The translations under genes and the position numbers were made by a program. Below are positions 54,230-62,834 of a stretch of DNA of 64,000 nt, in pieces. The stretch's first letter is position 1. Each line of letters begins with the position of its first letter. The DNA is from 1-14-0-10-37-14 sp037130845 (GTDB taxonomy: Bacteria > Patescibacteriota > Patescibacteriia > Patescibacteriales > Patescibacteriaceae): NCBI GenBank assembly GCA_037130845.1, contig JBAXSE010000004.1:1-64000 (forward strand), read 5' to 3'. The notes beneath the pieces were generated by a model. That model saw only the letters and a program-made list of their open reading frames with translations, did no database searches and was not told the origin of the DNA.

Positions 54230-57200
54230 ATGTATTTAGAAAAATTAGTCATACAAGGTTTCAAATCTTTTGCCAGCCGTAACGAGCTGGTTTTTCCGGG
54301 CGGGCTGAAGGAGGGCAAGCACGGTTTGACCGCCATCGTCGGTCCCAACGGGTCCGGCAAGTCCAATGTAGCCGATGCGGTACGTTGGGCTTTGGGCGAG
54401 CAGAGCATGAAGACGCTGCGCGGCAAGAAATCCGAGGACATTATCTTTTCCGGTTCGGACAAGCGCGGCCAATTAGGCATGGCTGAAGTTTCTTTGCATT
54501 TGAATAATGCCGATGGTGGCTCTGGTATTGAGTTTTCCGAAGTAGTCATTACCCGCCGTTTGTATCGTGATGGCGCCAGTGAATATTTTTTGAATGGCAC
54601 CAAAGTGCGCTTGTTTGAAATCCAGATGATGCTGGCCAAAGCTAATTTCGGCCAGAAGACCTATTCGGTCATCGGCCAAGGCATGGTCGAAAGTTTTTTG
54701 AATACCTCTTTGGCCGAACGCAAAGAATTTTTTGACGAAGCGACCGGTGTCAAGCAATATCAGATCAAAAGAGAAGACGCTTTGAACAAACTGCGCGCCA
54801 GCATCGAGAATCTGGCGCAATCACAGATGCTGGTGGCCGAAATCGAGCCTCGGCTCAAGACCCTGGCCAAACAGATTGCGCGCTTGGAAAAGAAAGAACA
54901 ATTGTTATCCGAACAGGACCATTTGCAACTTAATTATTATGCCAGTCTGTGGCAGCAATTATCAGCTAAACTGACGGCAGTCAAAGAAGAAAGCCGCCAG
55001 ACCCAAGATGAACTGGAGCGCAAGCGCCAAGAGATTGCTATCTTGGAAACCGAATTGGCAGGCATGTCCGGAGAGCAGACGGTGGGTGAGGAATTCGACC
55101 AATATGGCCGAGACCTCAGCGCCGCGCGCGAGGATTATTCCCGCCTGACCAAGCATTTGGAAAATCTGGCCGCTTGGCTCAAGCTGGCCGGCGAGTCGCA
55201 AGCCCGTTTGGCTATCAAGCCTTTGGAAGAAGAGCGGTTGGTGCTGGAAGAAAAACTGGCGGCTGCCCGTACCGAATTGGCCGCTACCCAACAGCAGGCC
55301 GATCGCCGTCCGCGTATCGCCGAATTGGGCAATCTGATCAATGCCTTGGAGCGCGATCGTGCCGATCTCCTGCGTGAGATGCATCGTTTGGATGCGTGGA
55401 TCGAAATGAAGCTGGAATCGATCGGTAAGTTCGACCTGGCCTTTTTGACCAGGCGCAAAACCGAATTGAGCAGCCATCAAGAAAAAATAAATAATGAAAT
55501 AGCCGAACTAGAGGTGAGCAATGCAGGACAAGCCGACCGCTTGACCCGCCTGCAAGGATTGCAAGCCGACTTGGCCGCCGAAATAAAAAAGATCAATGCC
55601 GAATGGCGAGAGGTGTCAGCCGCCGGCGAATCAGAGAGCGTGCGCGAGGTTAATAATCGTCTGGAAAGATCTTTGGCCAAGTTGACCACAGCCGAAGCCG
55701 AGCATGACCTGGCTAAGTTGCGCGCCGTGCTGGCGGAAATCCGCCAAGAGCTGGCCGAAGCCATGAGCTATGCCACGGGCAAAGAAACCCAACGCCGTCT
55801 GGCCCGTTTGAGCCAGCGCCTGCAAGAGGCAGCCGAGCACAAAGAAAAAGCCGCCACCGAGATTAGCGATCTGCAATTGGCCCTGAATACTGGCCGTGAG
55901 AAAAAACGCATGCTGGCCGCTCAAGCCGAACAATTGGTGCGCGAAGCCAAGGACGTCGACAGCAAGCTGGCCAAAGCCGATGACAAATTCGACGATTCGG
56001 CCGCCCGCACCCAACGCATCGATATCAACCGCCAGCAAGAAGCCAAAGGCCAAGAGATTATCAAACTAAGTGAAGAATTGAATAGCCTGAGGCTGGCTGA
56101 CGAGAAAAAACGCACAGCCTACAATAGCGCCCGCCAGCAAGTGGAGAGTCTGGAACGTGAATCAGGTCGTCTCTTGAATTCCATCAACGAAACGAAAATG
56201 GCCAGCGCTCGCCTGGAAGCCCGCCGCGAAGAATTGGAGCGGGTGATCAGCCTGCAATCGGCTGAACTTAGTTTTGACTTGTCGGCCATCGATATAGAAT
56301 TGCAAGCCGCGGGGGAGCAAGCCGGCGCGCTGAAAAAAACAATTGACGAGCTGACAGCCAAGATTGCCGACTTCAACGCCTTGCAAGAGGCCAAGCGCCG
56401 CAAGCTGGTTGATCTGCAACGCTCGTTGCAACATTTACAAAACGAGGCTAACCGCCTGTCGGCCAGCTTGAATGAGGCTAGCCTCACAGCCGTGCGCCAC
56501 GAGACCAGACTGGAAGACCTGGAAGCGGAAATCCACGAGAATTATGACCATCTGGAACGCATCAAAACGCACCAGGTGGGAGAAGCCGTCAATCATGAGG
56601 AAATGGCCGCCAAGATCAAGAACCTGCGCCGCCAGTTGGAATCGATCGGATCCTTGGACGAAGATGTGGAGAAAGAATATCTGGAAACCAAAGAACGCTT
56701 CGAATTCCTATCCGGCCAGGTTAATGACCTGGTTGATACCATCAAGAGCCTGGAGGAGATTATCCGCGAATTGGACGAGACCATCCGCGCCAGATTTGAC
56801 AAAGAGTTCGACAATATCGCCTCCAAATTCGAAGAATATTTCAAAATTTTATTTAATGGCGGTACGGCCAAGATTATCAAGGTCATGAGCGACGAGCTGG
56901 ACGACGATGATAAGCCTGTCGCCATGAGCGAAACAGAAATCGCCTCGCGCACCGAACCGGACAGCCCGATCGCCGGCACGCTCAAGAAACTCAAGACCTT
57001 GGCCAAGATCAATGCCACCGGCCTGGCCGGCATCGAGATCGTAGCCACGCCTCCAGGCAAGAAGATCAAGTCCATCTCCATGCTCTCGGGCGGGGAGCGC
57101 GCCTTGACCGCCATCGCCTTGATCAGCGCCATTATCAGTGCTAATCCGTCGCCCTTCGTGGTGCTGGACGAGGTGGATGCTGCCTTGGATGAGGCCAACA

Positions 57201-57379
57201 GCGAGCGCCTGGCGCAGATCCTGGAAGACCTGTCGCACAAGACCCAGTTCATCGTCATCACCCACAACCGCGCCCCCATGCGCAAAGCCGCCATCCTCTA
57301 CGGCGTGACCATGCAAGACGACGGCATTTCCAAATTGCTGAGCGTCAAGCTGGAGGATGTGAAGATTAATAATCGTTAA
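54230..57379 (+). CDS. smc: SMC chromosome segregation ATPase, apparently without a hinge
   Basis: A 1049-residue SMC protein organising and segregating the chromosome as a dimer. The head halves are intact: Walker A GPNGSGKSN at 38-46, VIGQGMVESFLN and FFDEATGVKQYQ in the N-terminal part, the ABC signature LSGGERALTA at 952, Walker B FVVLDEVDAALDEAN near 976 and the H loop VITHNR. The length is about 130 below the usual 1180. Between about 170 and 870 I see only Glu/Lys/Ala/Leu-rich coiled coil. The Gly-rich globular hinge normally at the middle is not recognisable. scpA and scpB are not nearby. Confidence 0.92.
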   Translation: MYLEKLVIQGFKSFASRNELVFPGGLKEGKHGLTAIVGPNGSGKSNVADAVRWALGEQSMKTLRGKKSEDIIFSGSDKRGQLGMAEVSLHLNNADGGSGIEFSEVVITRRLYRDGASEYFLNGTKVRLFEIQMMLAKANFGQKTYSVIGQGMVESFLNTSLAERKEFFDEATGVKQYQIKREDALNKLRASIENLAQSQMLVAEIEPRLKTLAKQIARLEKKEQLLSEQDHLQLNYYASLWQQLSAKLTAVKEESRQTQDELERKRQEIAILETELAGMSGEQTVGEEFDQYGRDLSAAREDYSRLTKHLENLAAWLKLAGESQARLAIKPLEEERLVLEEKLAAARTELAATQQQADRRPRIAELGNLINALERDRADLLREMHRLDAWIEMKLESIGKFDLAFLTRRKTELSSHQEKINNEIAELEVSNAGQADRLTRLQGLQADLAAEIKKINAEWREVSAAGESESVREVNNRLERSLAKLTTAEAEHDLAKLRAVLAEIRQELAEAMSYATGKETQRRLARLSQRLQEAAEHKEKAATEISDLQLALNTGREKKRMLAAQAEQLVREAKDVDSKLAKADDKFDDSAARTQRIDINRQQEAKGQEIIKLSEELNSLRLADEKKRTAYNSARQQVESLERESGRLLNSINETKMASARLEARREELERVISLQSAELSFDLSAIDIELQAAGEQAGALKKTIDELTAKIADFNALQEAKRRKLVDLQRSLQHLQNEANRLSASLNEASLTAVRHETRLEDLEAEIHENYDHLERIKTHQVGEAVNHEEMAAKIKNLRRQLESIGSLDEDVEKEYLETKERFEFLSGQVNDLVDTIKSLEEIIRELDETIRARFDKEFDNIASKFEEYFKILFNGGTAKIIKVMSDELDDDDKPVAMSETEIASRTEPDSPIAGTLKKLKTLAKINATGLAGIEIVATPPGKKIKSISMLSGGERALTAIALISAIISANPSPFVVLDEVDAALDEANSERLAQILEDLSHKTQFIVITHNRAPMRKAAILYGVTMQDDGISKLLSVKLEDVKINNR

Positions 57380-57417
57380 CTAACTACGACTTCAAAACAA
57401 AAATTTTTAATAAAAAT

Positions 57418-58200
57418 ATGAAAAAGATCTTAATTTTTCTTTCGGTTTCTATTTTGGTTTTATTGAGTAATGTTTGTTTTGCTAACACCGCTACTCAAAA
57501 AGAGATCAAAGATAATAAAGGGAATGTTATCGAGAGTGCTTGCTATGATGCAAATAATAAGATAATAGAGTGTGACCAATCCATGTCAAATGTTTTCTTT
57601 TTGCGTTATAAGTATGATAGTAAGAATAATCAAACAGAAGAAGCTTGTTATGATAATAACAGCAGGTTAACAGAATGTTCCAGTACTAGTTATGTTTCTA
57701 TATGGCGCAAAAGTTACGATAACAAAAACAACCAAATATTATACGCCTGTTATGATAAATATGGTTCATTAACTGAATGTGAGTGGTATGGCATTTTTTC
57801 TGGTTATGTTATGAAGCGTTATAAATATGATAGTAAGAATAATATCATAGAACGCGCTTGTTATGATAAGAATAATGCATTGACTAGGTGTGATGGTAGT
57901 ATTTCAAATGTTTCTGTACGTCGTTACAAATATAGCAATAGGAATAACAAGACAGAAGAAGCGTGTTATGATGAAAATAACAAATTAACCGATTGTACTA
58001 AATATAATGCAGGCGTAGCCGTTGAACGTTATAAATATGACAGCAAGGGGAACAAAACAGAGTATTCTTGTTTTGATAAAAATAATAAGTTAGCTGCTTG
58101 TTATCCGGGTCTGGCCGCCATGACTCGCTATACTTATAATTCAAAAAATAAATTAATAAATACGAAATATTTTGATGTGAATGGGAGAGAAATGAAATAA
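57418..58200 (+). CDS. secreted protein with YD-like Cys-paired repeats
   Basis: A 260-residue exported protein. Residues 1-23 form a signal peptide (ILIFLSVSILVLLSNVCFA). The rest is seven repeats of about 35 residues of the form YKYDSKNN..E.ACYD.NN.LT.C, similar to RHS/YD repeats but with two cysteines in most units, suggesting a disulfide per repeat. The last unit is shortened and lacks Cys. Base composition is much more AT-rich than smc upstream, pointing to acquisition. Possible surface or adhesion role; no catalytic domain. Confidence 0.82.
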   Translation: MKKILIFLSVSILVLLSNVCFANTATQKEIKDNKGNVIESACYDANNKIIECDQSMSNVFFLRYKYDSKNNQTEEACYDNNSRLTECSSTSYVSIWRKSYDNKNNQILYACYDKYGSLTECEWYGIFSGYVMKRYKYDSKNNIIERACYDKNNALTRCDGSISNVSVRRYKYSNRNNKTEEACYDENNKLTDCTKYNAGVAVERYKYDSKGNKTEYSCFDKNNKLAACYPGLAAMTRYTYNSKNKLINTKYFDVNGREMK

Positions 58201-58206
58201 TATTTT

Positions 58207-58458
58207 ATGTATTTAAAAGAAAGATTAAGTTTTTGGAATATAAAAGCTAAAAATGTTGCCGATAATTGGATATCGTTTGCTTTATATTGGATTATGTTTG
58301 ATGCGTATTTAGCAGAAAAATCACAACATAATATCGAAAAGAAAAAATTAGATTGGTTTGTTGAGAATAATGATAATAATGAACTGAAGCTTATTATGAT
58401 TGATTATTGGAAGGTAGAAGCTGACCACGGCTTTTTAGTAAATCTTAAAAACATGTAA
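58207..58458 (+). CDS. truncated HEPN-like ORF
   Basis: An 83-residue AT-rich ORF. The segment NVADNWISFALYWIMFDAYLAE resembles the first helix pair of Apea-like HEPN domains (where W-x-x-F-x-x-Y-W-x-x-F-N-A is typical). The remainder is too short for a complete HEPN fold, and the frame ends exactly where the REP-like GGGGTCAGGTCTTG motif begins, suggesting a 3' truncation by repeat insertion. Expression is uncertain. Confidence 0.5.
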   Translation: MYLKERLSFWNIKAKNVADNWISFALYWIMFDAYLAEKSQHNIEKKKLDWFVENNDNNELKLIMIDYWKVEADHGFLVNLKNM

Positions 58459-58520
58459 GTGGGGTCAGGTCTTGTATTTTAACATTTACATAAACGGGGT
58501 CAGACCTGGAATTGTGACTT
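58459..58520. repeat. REP-like pair GGGGTCAGGTCTTG / GGGGTCAGACCTGG
   Basis: Two direct copies of GGGGTCAG(G/A)(T/C)CT about 35 nt apart, of the REP type mobilised by REP-associated tyrosine transposases. A single copy is at 4019. Confidence 0.6.
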
Positions 58521-58535
58521 TCTGAAAAATATAAG

Positions 58536-58560
58536 TCGCTATCAATCAGATAGCGATTTT
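58536..58560 (+). terminator. intrinsic terminator
   Basis: TCGCTATC and GATAGCGA around AATCA, with TTTT after. It separates the accessory ORF from the BRO pseudogene. Confidence 0.7.
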
Positions 58561-58622
58561 GTCTATTCTTTACTTTCGGTTTTTGTTCGTGTATAATATG
58601 TGGATAACCTAAGTATAAATAT

Positions 58623-58953
58623 ATGAACAATGATCAAAAACAAGAAACAAGTTTGGCTTTGTTTAACGGCAAGGCGATTCGCAAAGTAGTATTTCAAAAT
58701 GAATGGTGGTTTTCGGTGGTAGATGTTGTTGAGGCTTAGACTGATAGCTCCACGCCCAGACAGTATTGTGGCAAATTGAAGGATAGAGAATTTACCGATT
58801 TGCAGTTGTCCCCATTTTGGGTGCTAGTGGAAAGCAGCGAGGTCGTGACATTTTGTCACGGACTGAAATTAATAGCTAAAGACGGCAAGAAGTATGAAAC
58901 AGTATCAGTTCAATCATTCCTAAGTGGTCAGTTGTCTACAATTTGTAGATAAC
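58623..58953 (+). pseudogene. BRO-N domain (phage antirepressor-like) pseudogene
   Basis: Reading from ATG 58623 gives LFNGKAIRKVVFQNEWWFSVVDVVEA, the start of a BRO-N domain. A TAG stop at 58738 sits where the family has Leu in (V/E)LTDS. The same frame continues TDSSTPRQYCGKLKDREF and LKLIAKDGKKYET, all BRO-like. A CGTGACA-TTT-TGTCACG palindrome inserts extra residues at 58844-58860. The frame ends early at TAA near 58953, so the rest of the gene is missing. Confidence 0.78.
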
Positions 58954-59015
58954 TCCATGATTATTAGGTCAAAAAGTTGTAATTTGTGGCTAATCATATA
59001 CAAAATAATAGACTC

Positions 59016-59043
59016 TTGACATATATCTTTTATGATATATAAT
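59016..59043 (+). promoter_or_regulatory. promoter with overlapping operator of the HigBA module
   Basis: TTGACA (59016-59021), 16 bp and TATAAT (59038-59043). The inverted repeat ATATATC-TTTTAT-GATATAT (59021-59040) covers the spacer, a fitting site for autorepression by the HigA-type HTH protein. The toxin ATG is four bases after the -10. Confidence 0.72.
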
Positions 59044-59047
59044 ATTT

Positions 59048-59411
59048 ATGTCAGATTATACTGTTAAATACTATTACGATACAAAAGCCGGGCTTATTCC
59101 TGTTAAAGAATATATTGATTCTTTGGATAAGCGAACCGGGGGCTAAGGTGATGAAGTATATTGAGTTGTTAAGAAGCAACAATGGCTATTTAGATGAGCC
59201 GTATGCTAAGCATATAATCGGCAAGATCAGGGAACTAAGAGTCGACTTTGCAGACGATCACCACAGGCTTTTTTACTTCACATTTATAGACAGGCAAATA
59301 GTCATGTTACATGCCTTTCAAAAAAAGACCGAAAAAACTCCAAGGCGAGAGTTGGATATTGCCTTGGCTCGACTCAGAGAAGTTCAAAATAATATAGAAT
59401 TATATGAATAA
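59048..59411 (+). pseudogene. HigB/RelE-type toxin, frameshifted at a G5 run
   Basis: ATG 59048 reads DYTVKYYYDTKAGLIPVKEYIDSLDKRTGG, then stops. The next frame continues GAKVMKYIELLRSNNGY, HIIGKIRELRVDFADDHHRLFYFTF and VMLHAFQKKTEKTPRRELDIA, which is the rest of a Gp49/HigB-type toxin. With four instead of five G at 59137-59141 the gene would be a single frame of about 120 codons. It is a pseudogene, a phase-variable tract or a sequencing error. It overlaps higA by 8 nt. Confidence 0.82.
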
Positions 59412-59700
59412 GCAAGAAATAAAAAAGGCGATGGATTTCCAGGAGCATCTGAAGGAGGAACTCAAGAATCCGGAATTCAAGAAATTGTTTGATGAAGCAG
59501 GCGAGCAATTTGAAATAGCATACCGGCTCAATCATTTGCGATTGGAGAGACGGATGAGCCAAGCGGAACTGGCCAGAAAAAGCGGTATGACTCAGGGCAA
59601 TATCGCGCGGTTGATCAGCGGCAACCAGAATTTTACTATCCAAACGCTAAGCCGAGTAGCCAAGGCGTTGGGAGCGAAACTAAAGGTTAGTATTACCTAG
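59404..59700 (+). CDS. HigA-type XRE family antitoxin
   Basis: A 98-residue antitoxin-like regulator. The N-terminal half is helical and acidic. The Cro/C1-type HTH is at about 45-95 (LNHLRLERRMSQAELARKSGMTQGNIARLISGN, then FTIQTLSRVAKALGAKLKV). It overlaps the toxin frame by 8 nt, the usual HigBA order with toxin first. It probably represses the promoter at 59016. A terminator follows at 59709. Confidence 0.9.
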   Translation: MNKQEIKKAMDFQEHLKEELKNPEFKKLFDEAGEQFEIAYRLNHLRLERRMSQAELARKSGMTQGNIARLISGNQNFTIQTLSRVAKALGAKLKVSIT

Positions 59701-59708
59701 ATAGAATT

Positions 59709-59729
59709 AGACGCCCGTGCGTCTTTTTT
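59709..59729 (+). terminator. intrinsic terminator of the HigBA module
   Basis: AGACGC and GCGTCT around CCGT, followed by a T-run. Confidence 0.82.
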
Positions 59730-59811
59730 GTTTATTGTGGTGATTGCTGATATAATAATGTTGCGCGAAGTTATCTATCGATTTAAATTTTAAATAATTA
59801 GAGTGAAAGTT

Positions 59812-61575
59812 ATGCTTTACTTTATCATCTTCGTCTTAATTATCTACCTGTTGTTTGCTCAAGCCGGTATCAAGCGGCAATTGCGTGATTTGATGCAGGC
59901 GCAGGAGGCCGGCAAGCCGATGAGCGCGGTGGCGAAAGCCAGAAGCAAGGCCGCAGCCATGCCTCTACCGCCCGGCATGAGTGAGGAGGATGTCCAAAAG
60001 GCTTTGATGAGTAAGGCGACCAAGACCGTGCCTAAGGCCGTTATCAATAAACCGACTTTGGAAGGCAATCTGTCGGTGGACAGCTTCTTTGCTTGGTTCA
60101 AAGAAGATTGGTTGATGAAGTTGGGCGCTTTGTTCCTGCTGATCGGCTTCGGTTGGCTCGTCACCTATGCCTTTTTGAATAATTGGATCGGTCCGATCGG
60201 CCGCATTATGATCGGCTTGCTGGCCGGCTCGCTGTTCTTGGTCTGGGGCTGGTATCGCATCAAGGAATATATTAACCAGGGTGGCGTCTTGATGATCTTG
60301 GGTTCGTCGACGATCTTGCTGACGGTCTATGCCGCCCGCGAAATGTATGATTTTTTCAATCCGACTATCGCATTGGTAATCATGTTCTTAAGCGTTGCCT
60401 TTGTTTCTTTGGCTGGCGTGCGAGCCAAGAATAGGATGATCAGTCTGATGGGTTTGCTGATGGCGTGCGTGGTGCCGTTGCTAGTCGGATCAACAGAAAC
60501 TAATTATTTCTTTTTGTTCTCATATTTATTGGTGATAGTTTTGGGCAGTTTGTGGGTGGCGGCTGTCAGCGGCTGGCGCAGCATGGTGTTGGGTGCGTTG
60601 GTGATGACAATGCTCTACGGAGGGCCGCTAATCGATAGCGGTAATGCAAATACGCCCATGGTGCTTATTTTTGTGTATATATTCGCCGCAGTTTTCTTGC
60701 TCAGCAGCCTGTTGGTTATCCTGAAGAATGCGGGCAAACTGGCGCAGATCGACATGGCAATCGCCGCGTTGAATTCGATGTATCTGCTATTGTGGATTAT
60801 CAAGGAAGTACCGGAGGAATGGCGCAGCTTGATAGTGGGCGCTTGGCTGTTAGTCTTTGTCGTGTCGGCCTTTATCGTCTTTCGTAAAACTGAAAAGCCC
60901 GAACCGGTCTATTTGTATTCCGGTATTGCTTTGGTCTTTTTGGGCGCAGCCACGGCCATAGAATTCAAAACCGATGTCTTGCCCGTTGCCTACAGCTTGG
61001 AAGTCGTGGCGATGGCCTTTTTGACCCGTTATCTGTTCAAGAACGTCCGGAGCACTTCTATCGTGGCTTGCTTGATACTGTTGCCTTGTTTCTTGTCATT
61101 GAGGAATATGGCAAATTATAGCCGTGAGGGCGGTCTGGGCGCTGATTTTTGGGTTATATTGATAGTGGGCGCTTGCGTTACCGCCTTGGCTACGCTGTTT
61201 AAATATATGACCAAAGAAGACGATTCGGTTGGCCATGATTGCAAGACGTTAGCCGCTTTCAGTTATATTATTGCTTCGCTCTATGCATACTTTTTAATCT
61301 GGTTCGGTTTTACGCAATTGTGGCCGGATTTCGGTGGTATCATGGCTTCGCTCATTATATATACCATTGTCGGTTTGATTGCTTATTTCTATGGCATGAA
61401 CAAAAATGGGAAAGTCTTGCGGGTTTATGGCCTATGTCTGCTGATCTTCGTCATCGCTCGGATGATGCTGATCGATGTCTGGCGCATGGATATCACCGGC
61501 CGGATCGTGACTTTTTTCTCAATAGGTATCTTGATGCTCGGGACAGCCTTGTTGAAAATCAATCGCAAAAAATAA
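59812..61575 (+). CDS. DUF2339 family multi-pass membrane protein
   Basis: A 587-residue membrane protein. One N-terminal helix is followed by a cytoplasmic linker with basic and Ala-rich sequence. The DUF2339 signature FFAWFKEDWLMKLGALFLLIGFGWL begins near residue 85, and then about 14 more transmembrane helices run to the end. The function of the family is not established; an envelope role is assumed. A GTG at 59803 is an alternative start. Only 1 nt separates its stop from the next ATG, so the two are coupled. Confidence 0.87.
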   Translation: MLYFIIFVLIIYLLFAQAGIKRQLRDLMQAQEAGKPMSAVAKARSKAAAMPLPPGMSEEDVQKALMSKATKTVPKAVINKPTLEGNLSVDSFFAWFKEDWLMKLGALFLLIGFGWLVTYAFLNNWIGPIGRIMIGLLAGSLFLVWGWYRIKEYINQGGVLMILGSSTILLTVYAAREMYDFFNPTIALVIMFLSVAFVSLAGVRAKNRMISLMGLLMACVVPLLVGSTETNYFFLFSYLLVIVLGSLWVAAVSGWRSMVLGALVMTMLYGGPLIDSGNANTPMVLIFVYIFAAVFLLSSLLVILKNAGKLAQIDMAIAALNSMYLLLWIIKEVPEEWRSLIVGAWLLVFVVSAFIVFRKTEKPEPVYLYSGIALVFLGAATAIEFKTDVLPVAYSLEVVAMAFLTRYLFKNVRSTSIVACLILLPCFLSLRNMANYSREGGLGADFWVILIVGACVTALATLFKYMTKEDDSVGHDCKTLAAFSYIIASLYAYFLIWFGFTQLWPDFGGIMASLIIYTIVGLIAYFYGMNKNGKVLRVYGLCLLIFVIARMMLIDVWRMDITGRIVTFFSIGILMLGTALLKINRKK

Positions 61576-61576
61576 T

Positions 61577-62758
61577 ATGAACATGAAATTTACCAGCGTA
61601 GCTTTCTTGTCGTGCTGTCTGCTGGCCATGGCTGGCCACAGTGTCTTGGCGCAAACGGCGCTATTGACCGATGGAGATATGCAACGCATCAAGGCGTCGT
61701 TTAAGAAAATACAAGCAGTCAGGCTGCCAAAATTAGTTACTCCGGAAGTGGTAGAAATACCTTTGCCTGATGCTAACGCCCCATTTGTTTATAATATCAA
61801 TGATGGCATTTTTGAGCCGGTACAGATATTCAGTCAAGCCGCGACTGATAATGCCGTTATTTCCAGGTTGAGCCAATCTGGCCAGCCAGAATATCTAGTT
61901 AGCGGCAGTTATTGGGACTTTCAATTACCAGCTGGCGGCGGAGATGGTTATAGTGAAATTATTATCAGTCCGAAACAAGCTACCGACCTATCTTCAATCG
62001 TTTTGCGTGTGGCAGCGAATTCACGTTTGCCGCACGAATTGGAGTTGGTAGGGGTTTATCAGAGCGAGGAACGGATTATTATTGCCCGTGAGATTTTGGA
62101 AGGGTCGACTATCTCTTTTCCTAGTACCAAGGTCGATTTTTTGAAACTTAGGCTTTATTATCGCCAGCCATGGCGATTATCAAGCATCGAACTGCCGGAC
62201 AAACAGATTCAAACCAGTTTTACAGCTCGTTTCTTGGCCAGGCCTGGCAATCTTTATACCTTTTATTGGGATCAAGGTTGGGCGATACCTGTCCCGGTAG
62301 GGGAATTGCCATCTCTGAGCGGCAAGGCGGTGGCAGGCAGCTTGGGTGACCTGTTAACTAACGATTTATATCGGACTGTCGATGGCGATGGCGATGGAGT
62401 GATTGACAAGGCGATCGATGGCAGACCGGTAGATAATTGCCCGAATGTGGCCAATACCGATCAATTGGATGCTAATAACAATGGCATAGGTGATGCTTGT
62501 GAAGACTTCGATCGCGATGGAGTTTTGAATTATCAAGATAATTGCGTCGATAAGCCTAATGCCAACCAGTTGGATACGGATCATGACGGCATCGGGGATA
62601 TTTGTGATACGCAAGAAAGCAGATTAACCGAAAAGTATAAATGGCTACCTTGGCTAGGTATTGCGATTGCCGGAGCCGTACTTTTTACCCTATTTATTGT
62701 TGCGGCCAAGCACGAGATGAGCCAGAAACAAAAAACGAAGAAAAAGAAAAATAAATAG
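61577..62758 (+). CDS. secreted/membrane-anchored protein with thrombospondin type 3 repeats
   Basis: A 393-residue protein. It has a signal peptide (FLSCCLLAMAGHSVLAQ), then a beta-rich domain of about 230 residues with a discoidin-like feel (LSSIVLRVAANSRLPHELELVGVYQ). Two thrombospondin type 3 calcium-binding repeats follow near 272-345 (GDGDGVIDKAIDGRPVDNCPN, DFDRDGVLNYQDNCVDKPNAN, DTDHDGIGDICD). A C-terminal helix (WLPWLGIAIAGAVLFTLFIVAA) and a Lys-rich tail anchor it in the membrane. It follows the DUF2339 gene by 1 nt; DUF2339 proteins are often paired with an exported partner. Confidence 0.86.
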   Translation: MNMKFTSVAFLSCCLLAMAGHSVLAQTALLTDGDMQRIKASFKKIQAVRLPKLVTPEVVEIPLPDANAPFVYNINDGIFEPVQIFSQAATDNAVISRLSQSGQPEYLVSGSYWDFQLPAGGGDGYSEIIISPKQATDLSSIVLRVAANSRLPHELELVGVYQSEERIIIAREILEGSTISFPSTKVDFLKLRLYYRQPWRLSSIELPDKQIQTSFTARFLARPGNLYTFYWDQGWAIPVPVGELPSLSGKAVAGSLGDLLTNDLYRTVDGDGDGVIDKAIDGRPVDNCPNVANTDQLDANNNGIGDACEDFDRDGVLNYQDNCVDKPNANQLDTDHDGIGDICDTQESRLTEKYKWLPWLGIAIAGAVLFTLFIVAAKHEMSQKQKTKKKKNK

Positions 62759-62774
62759 TTGAATATTATCTGAC

Positions 62775-62806
62775 CCAAAAGAAGCTTCTCTTGGAGCTTC
62801 TTTTGC
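62775..62806 (+). terminator. intrinsic terminator
   Basis: AAAAGAAGCT and AGCTTCTTTT around an 8-nt loop, with T after. Confidence 0.82.
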
Positions 62807-62817
62807 TTTTGGTAATG

Positions 62818-62826
62818 TGTTATAAT
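62818..62826 (+). promoter_or_regulatory. extended -10 promoter of lepB, probably leaderless
   Basis: TGT-TATAAT (62818-62826), 8 nt before the ATG at 62835. No clear -35. The expected start is within about 3 nt of the ATG. Confidence 0.6.
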
Positions 62827-62834
62827 TATTTATT

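Noticed and set aside
58738..58740. Read-through or recoding of TAG in the BRO-N frame
   Set aside because: The downstream frame also carries a palindrome insertion, a lost Trp and an early stop, so decay is simpler.
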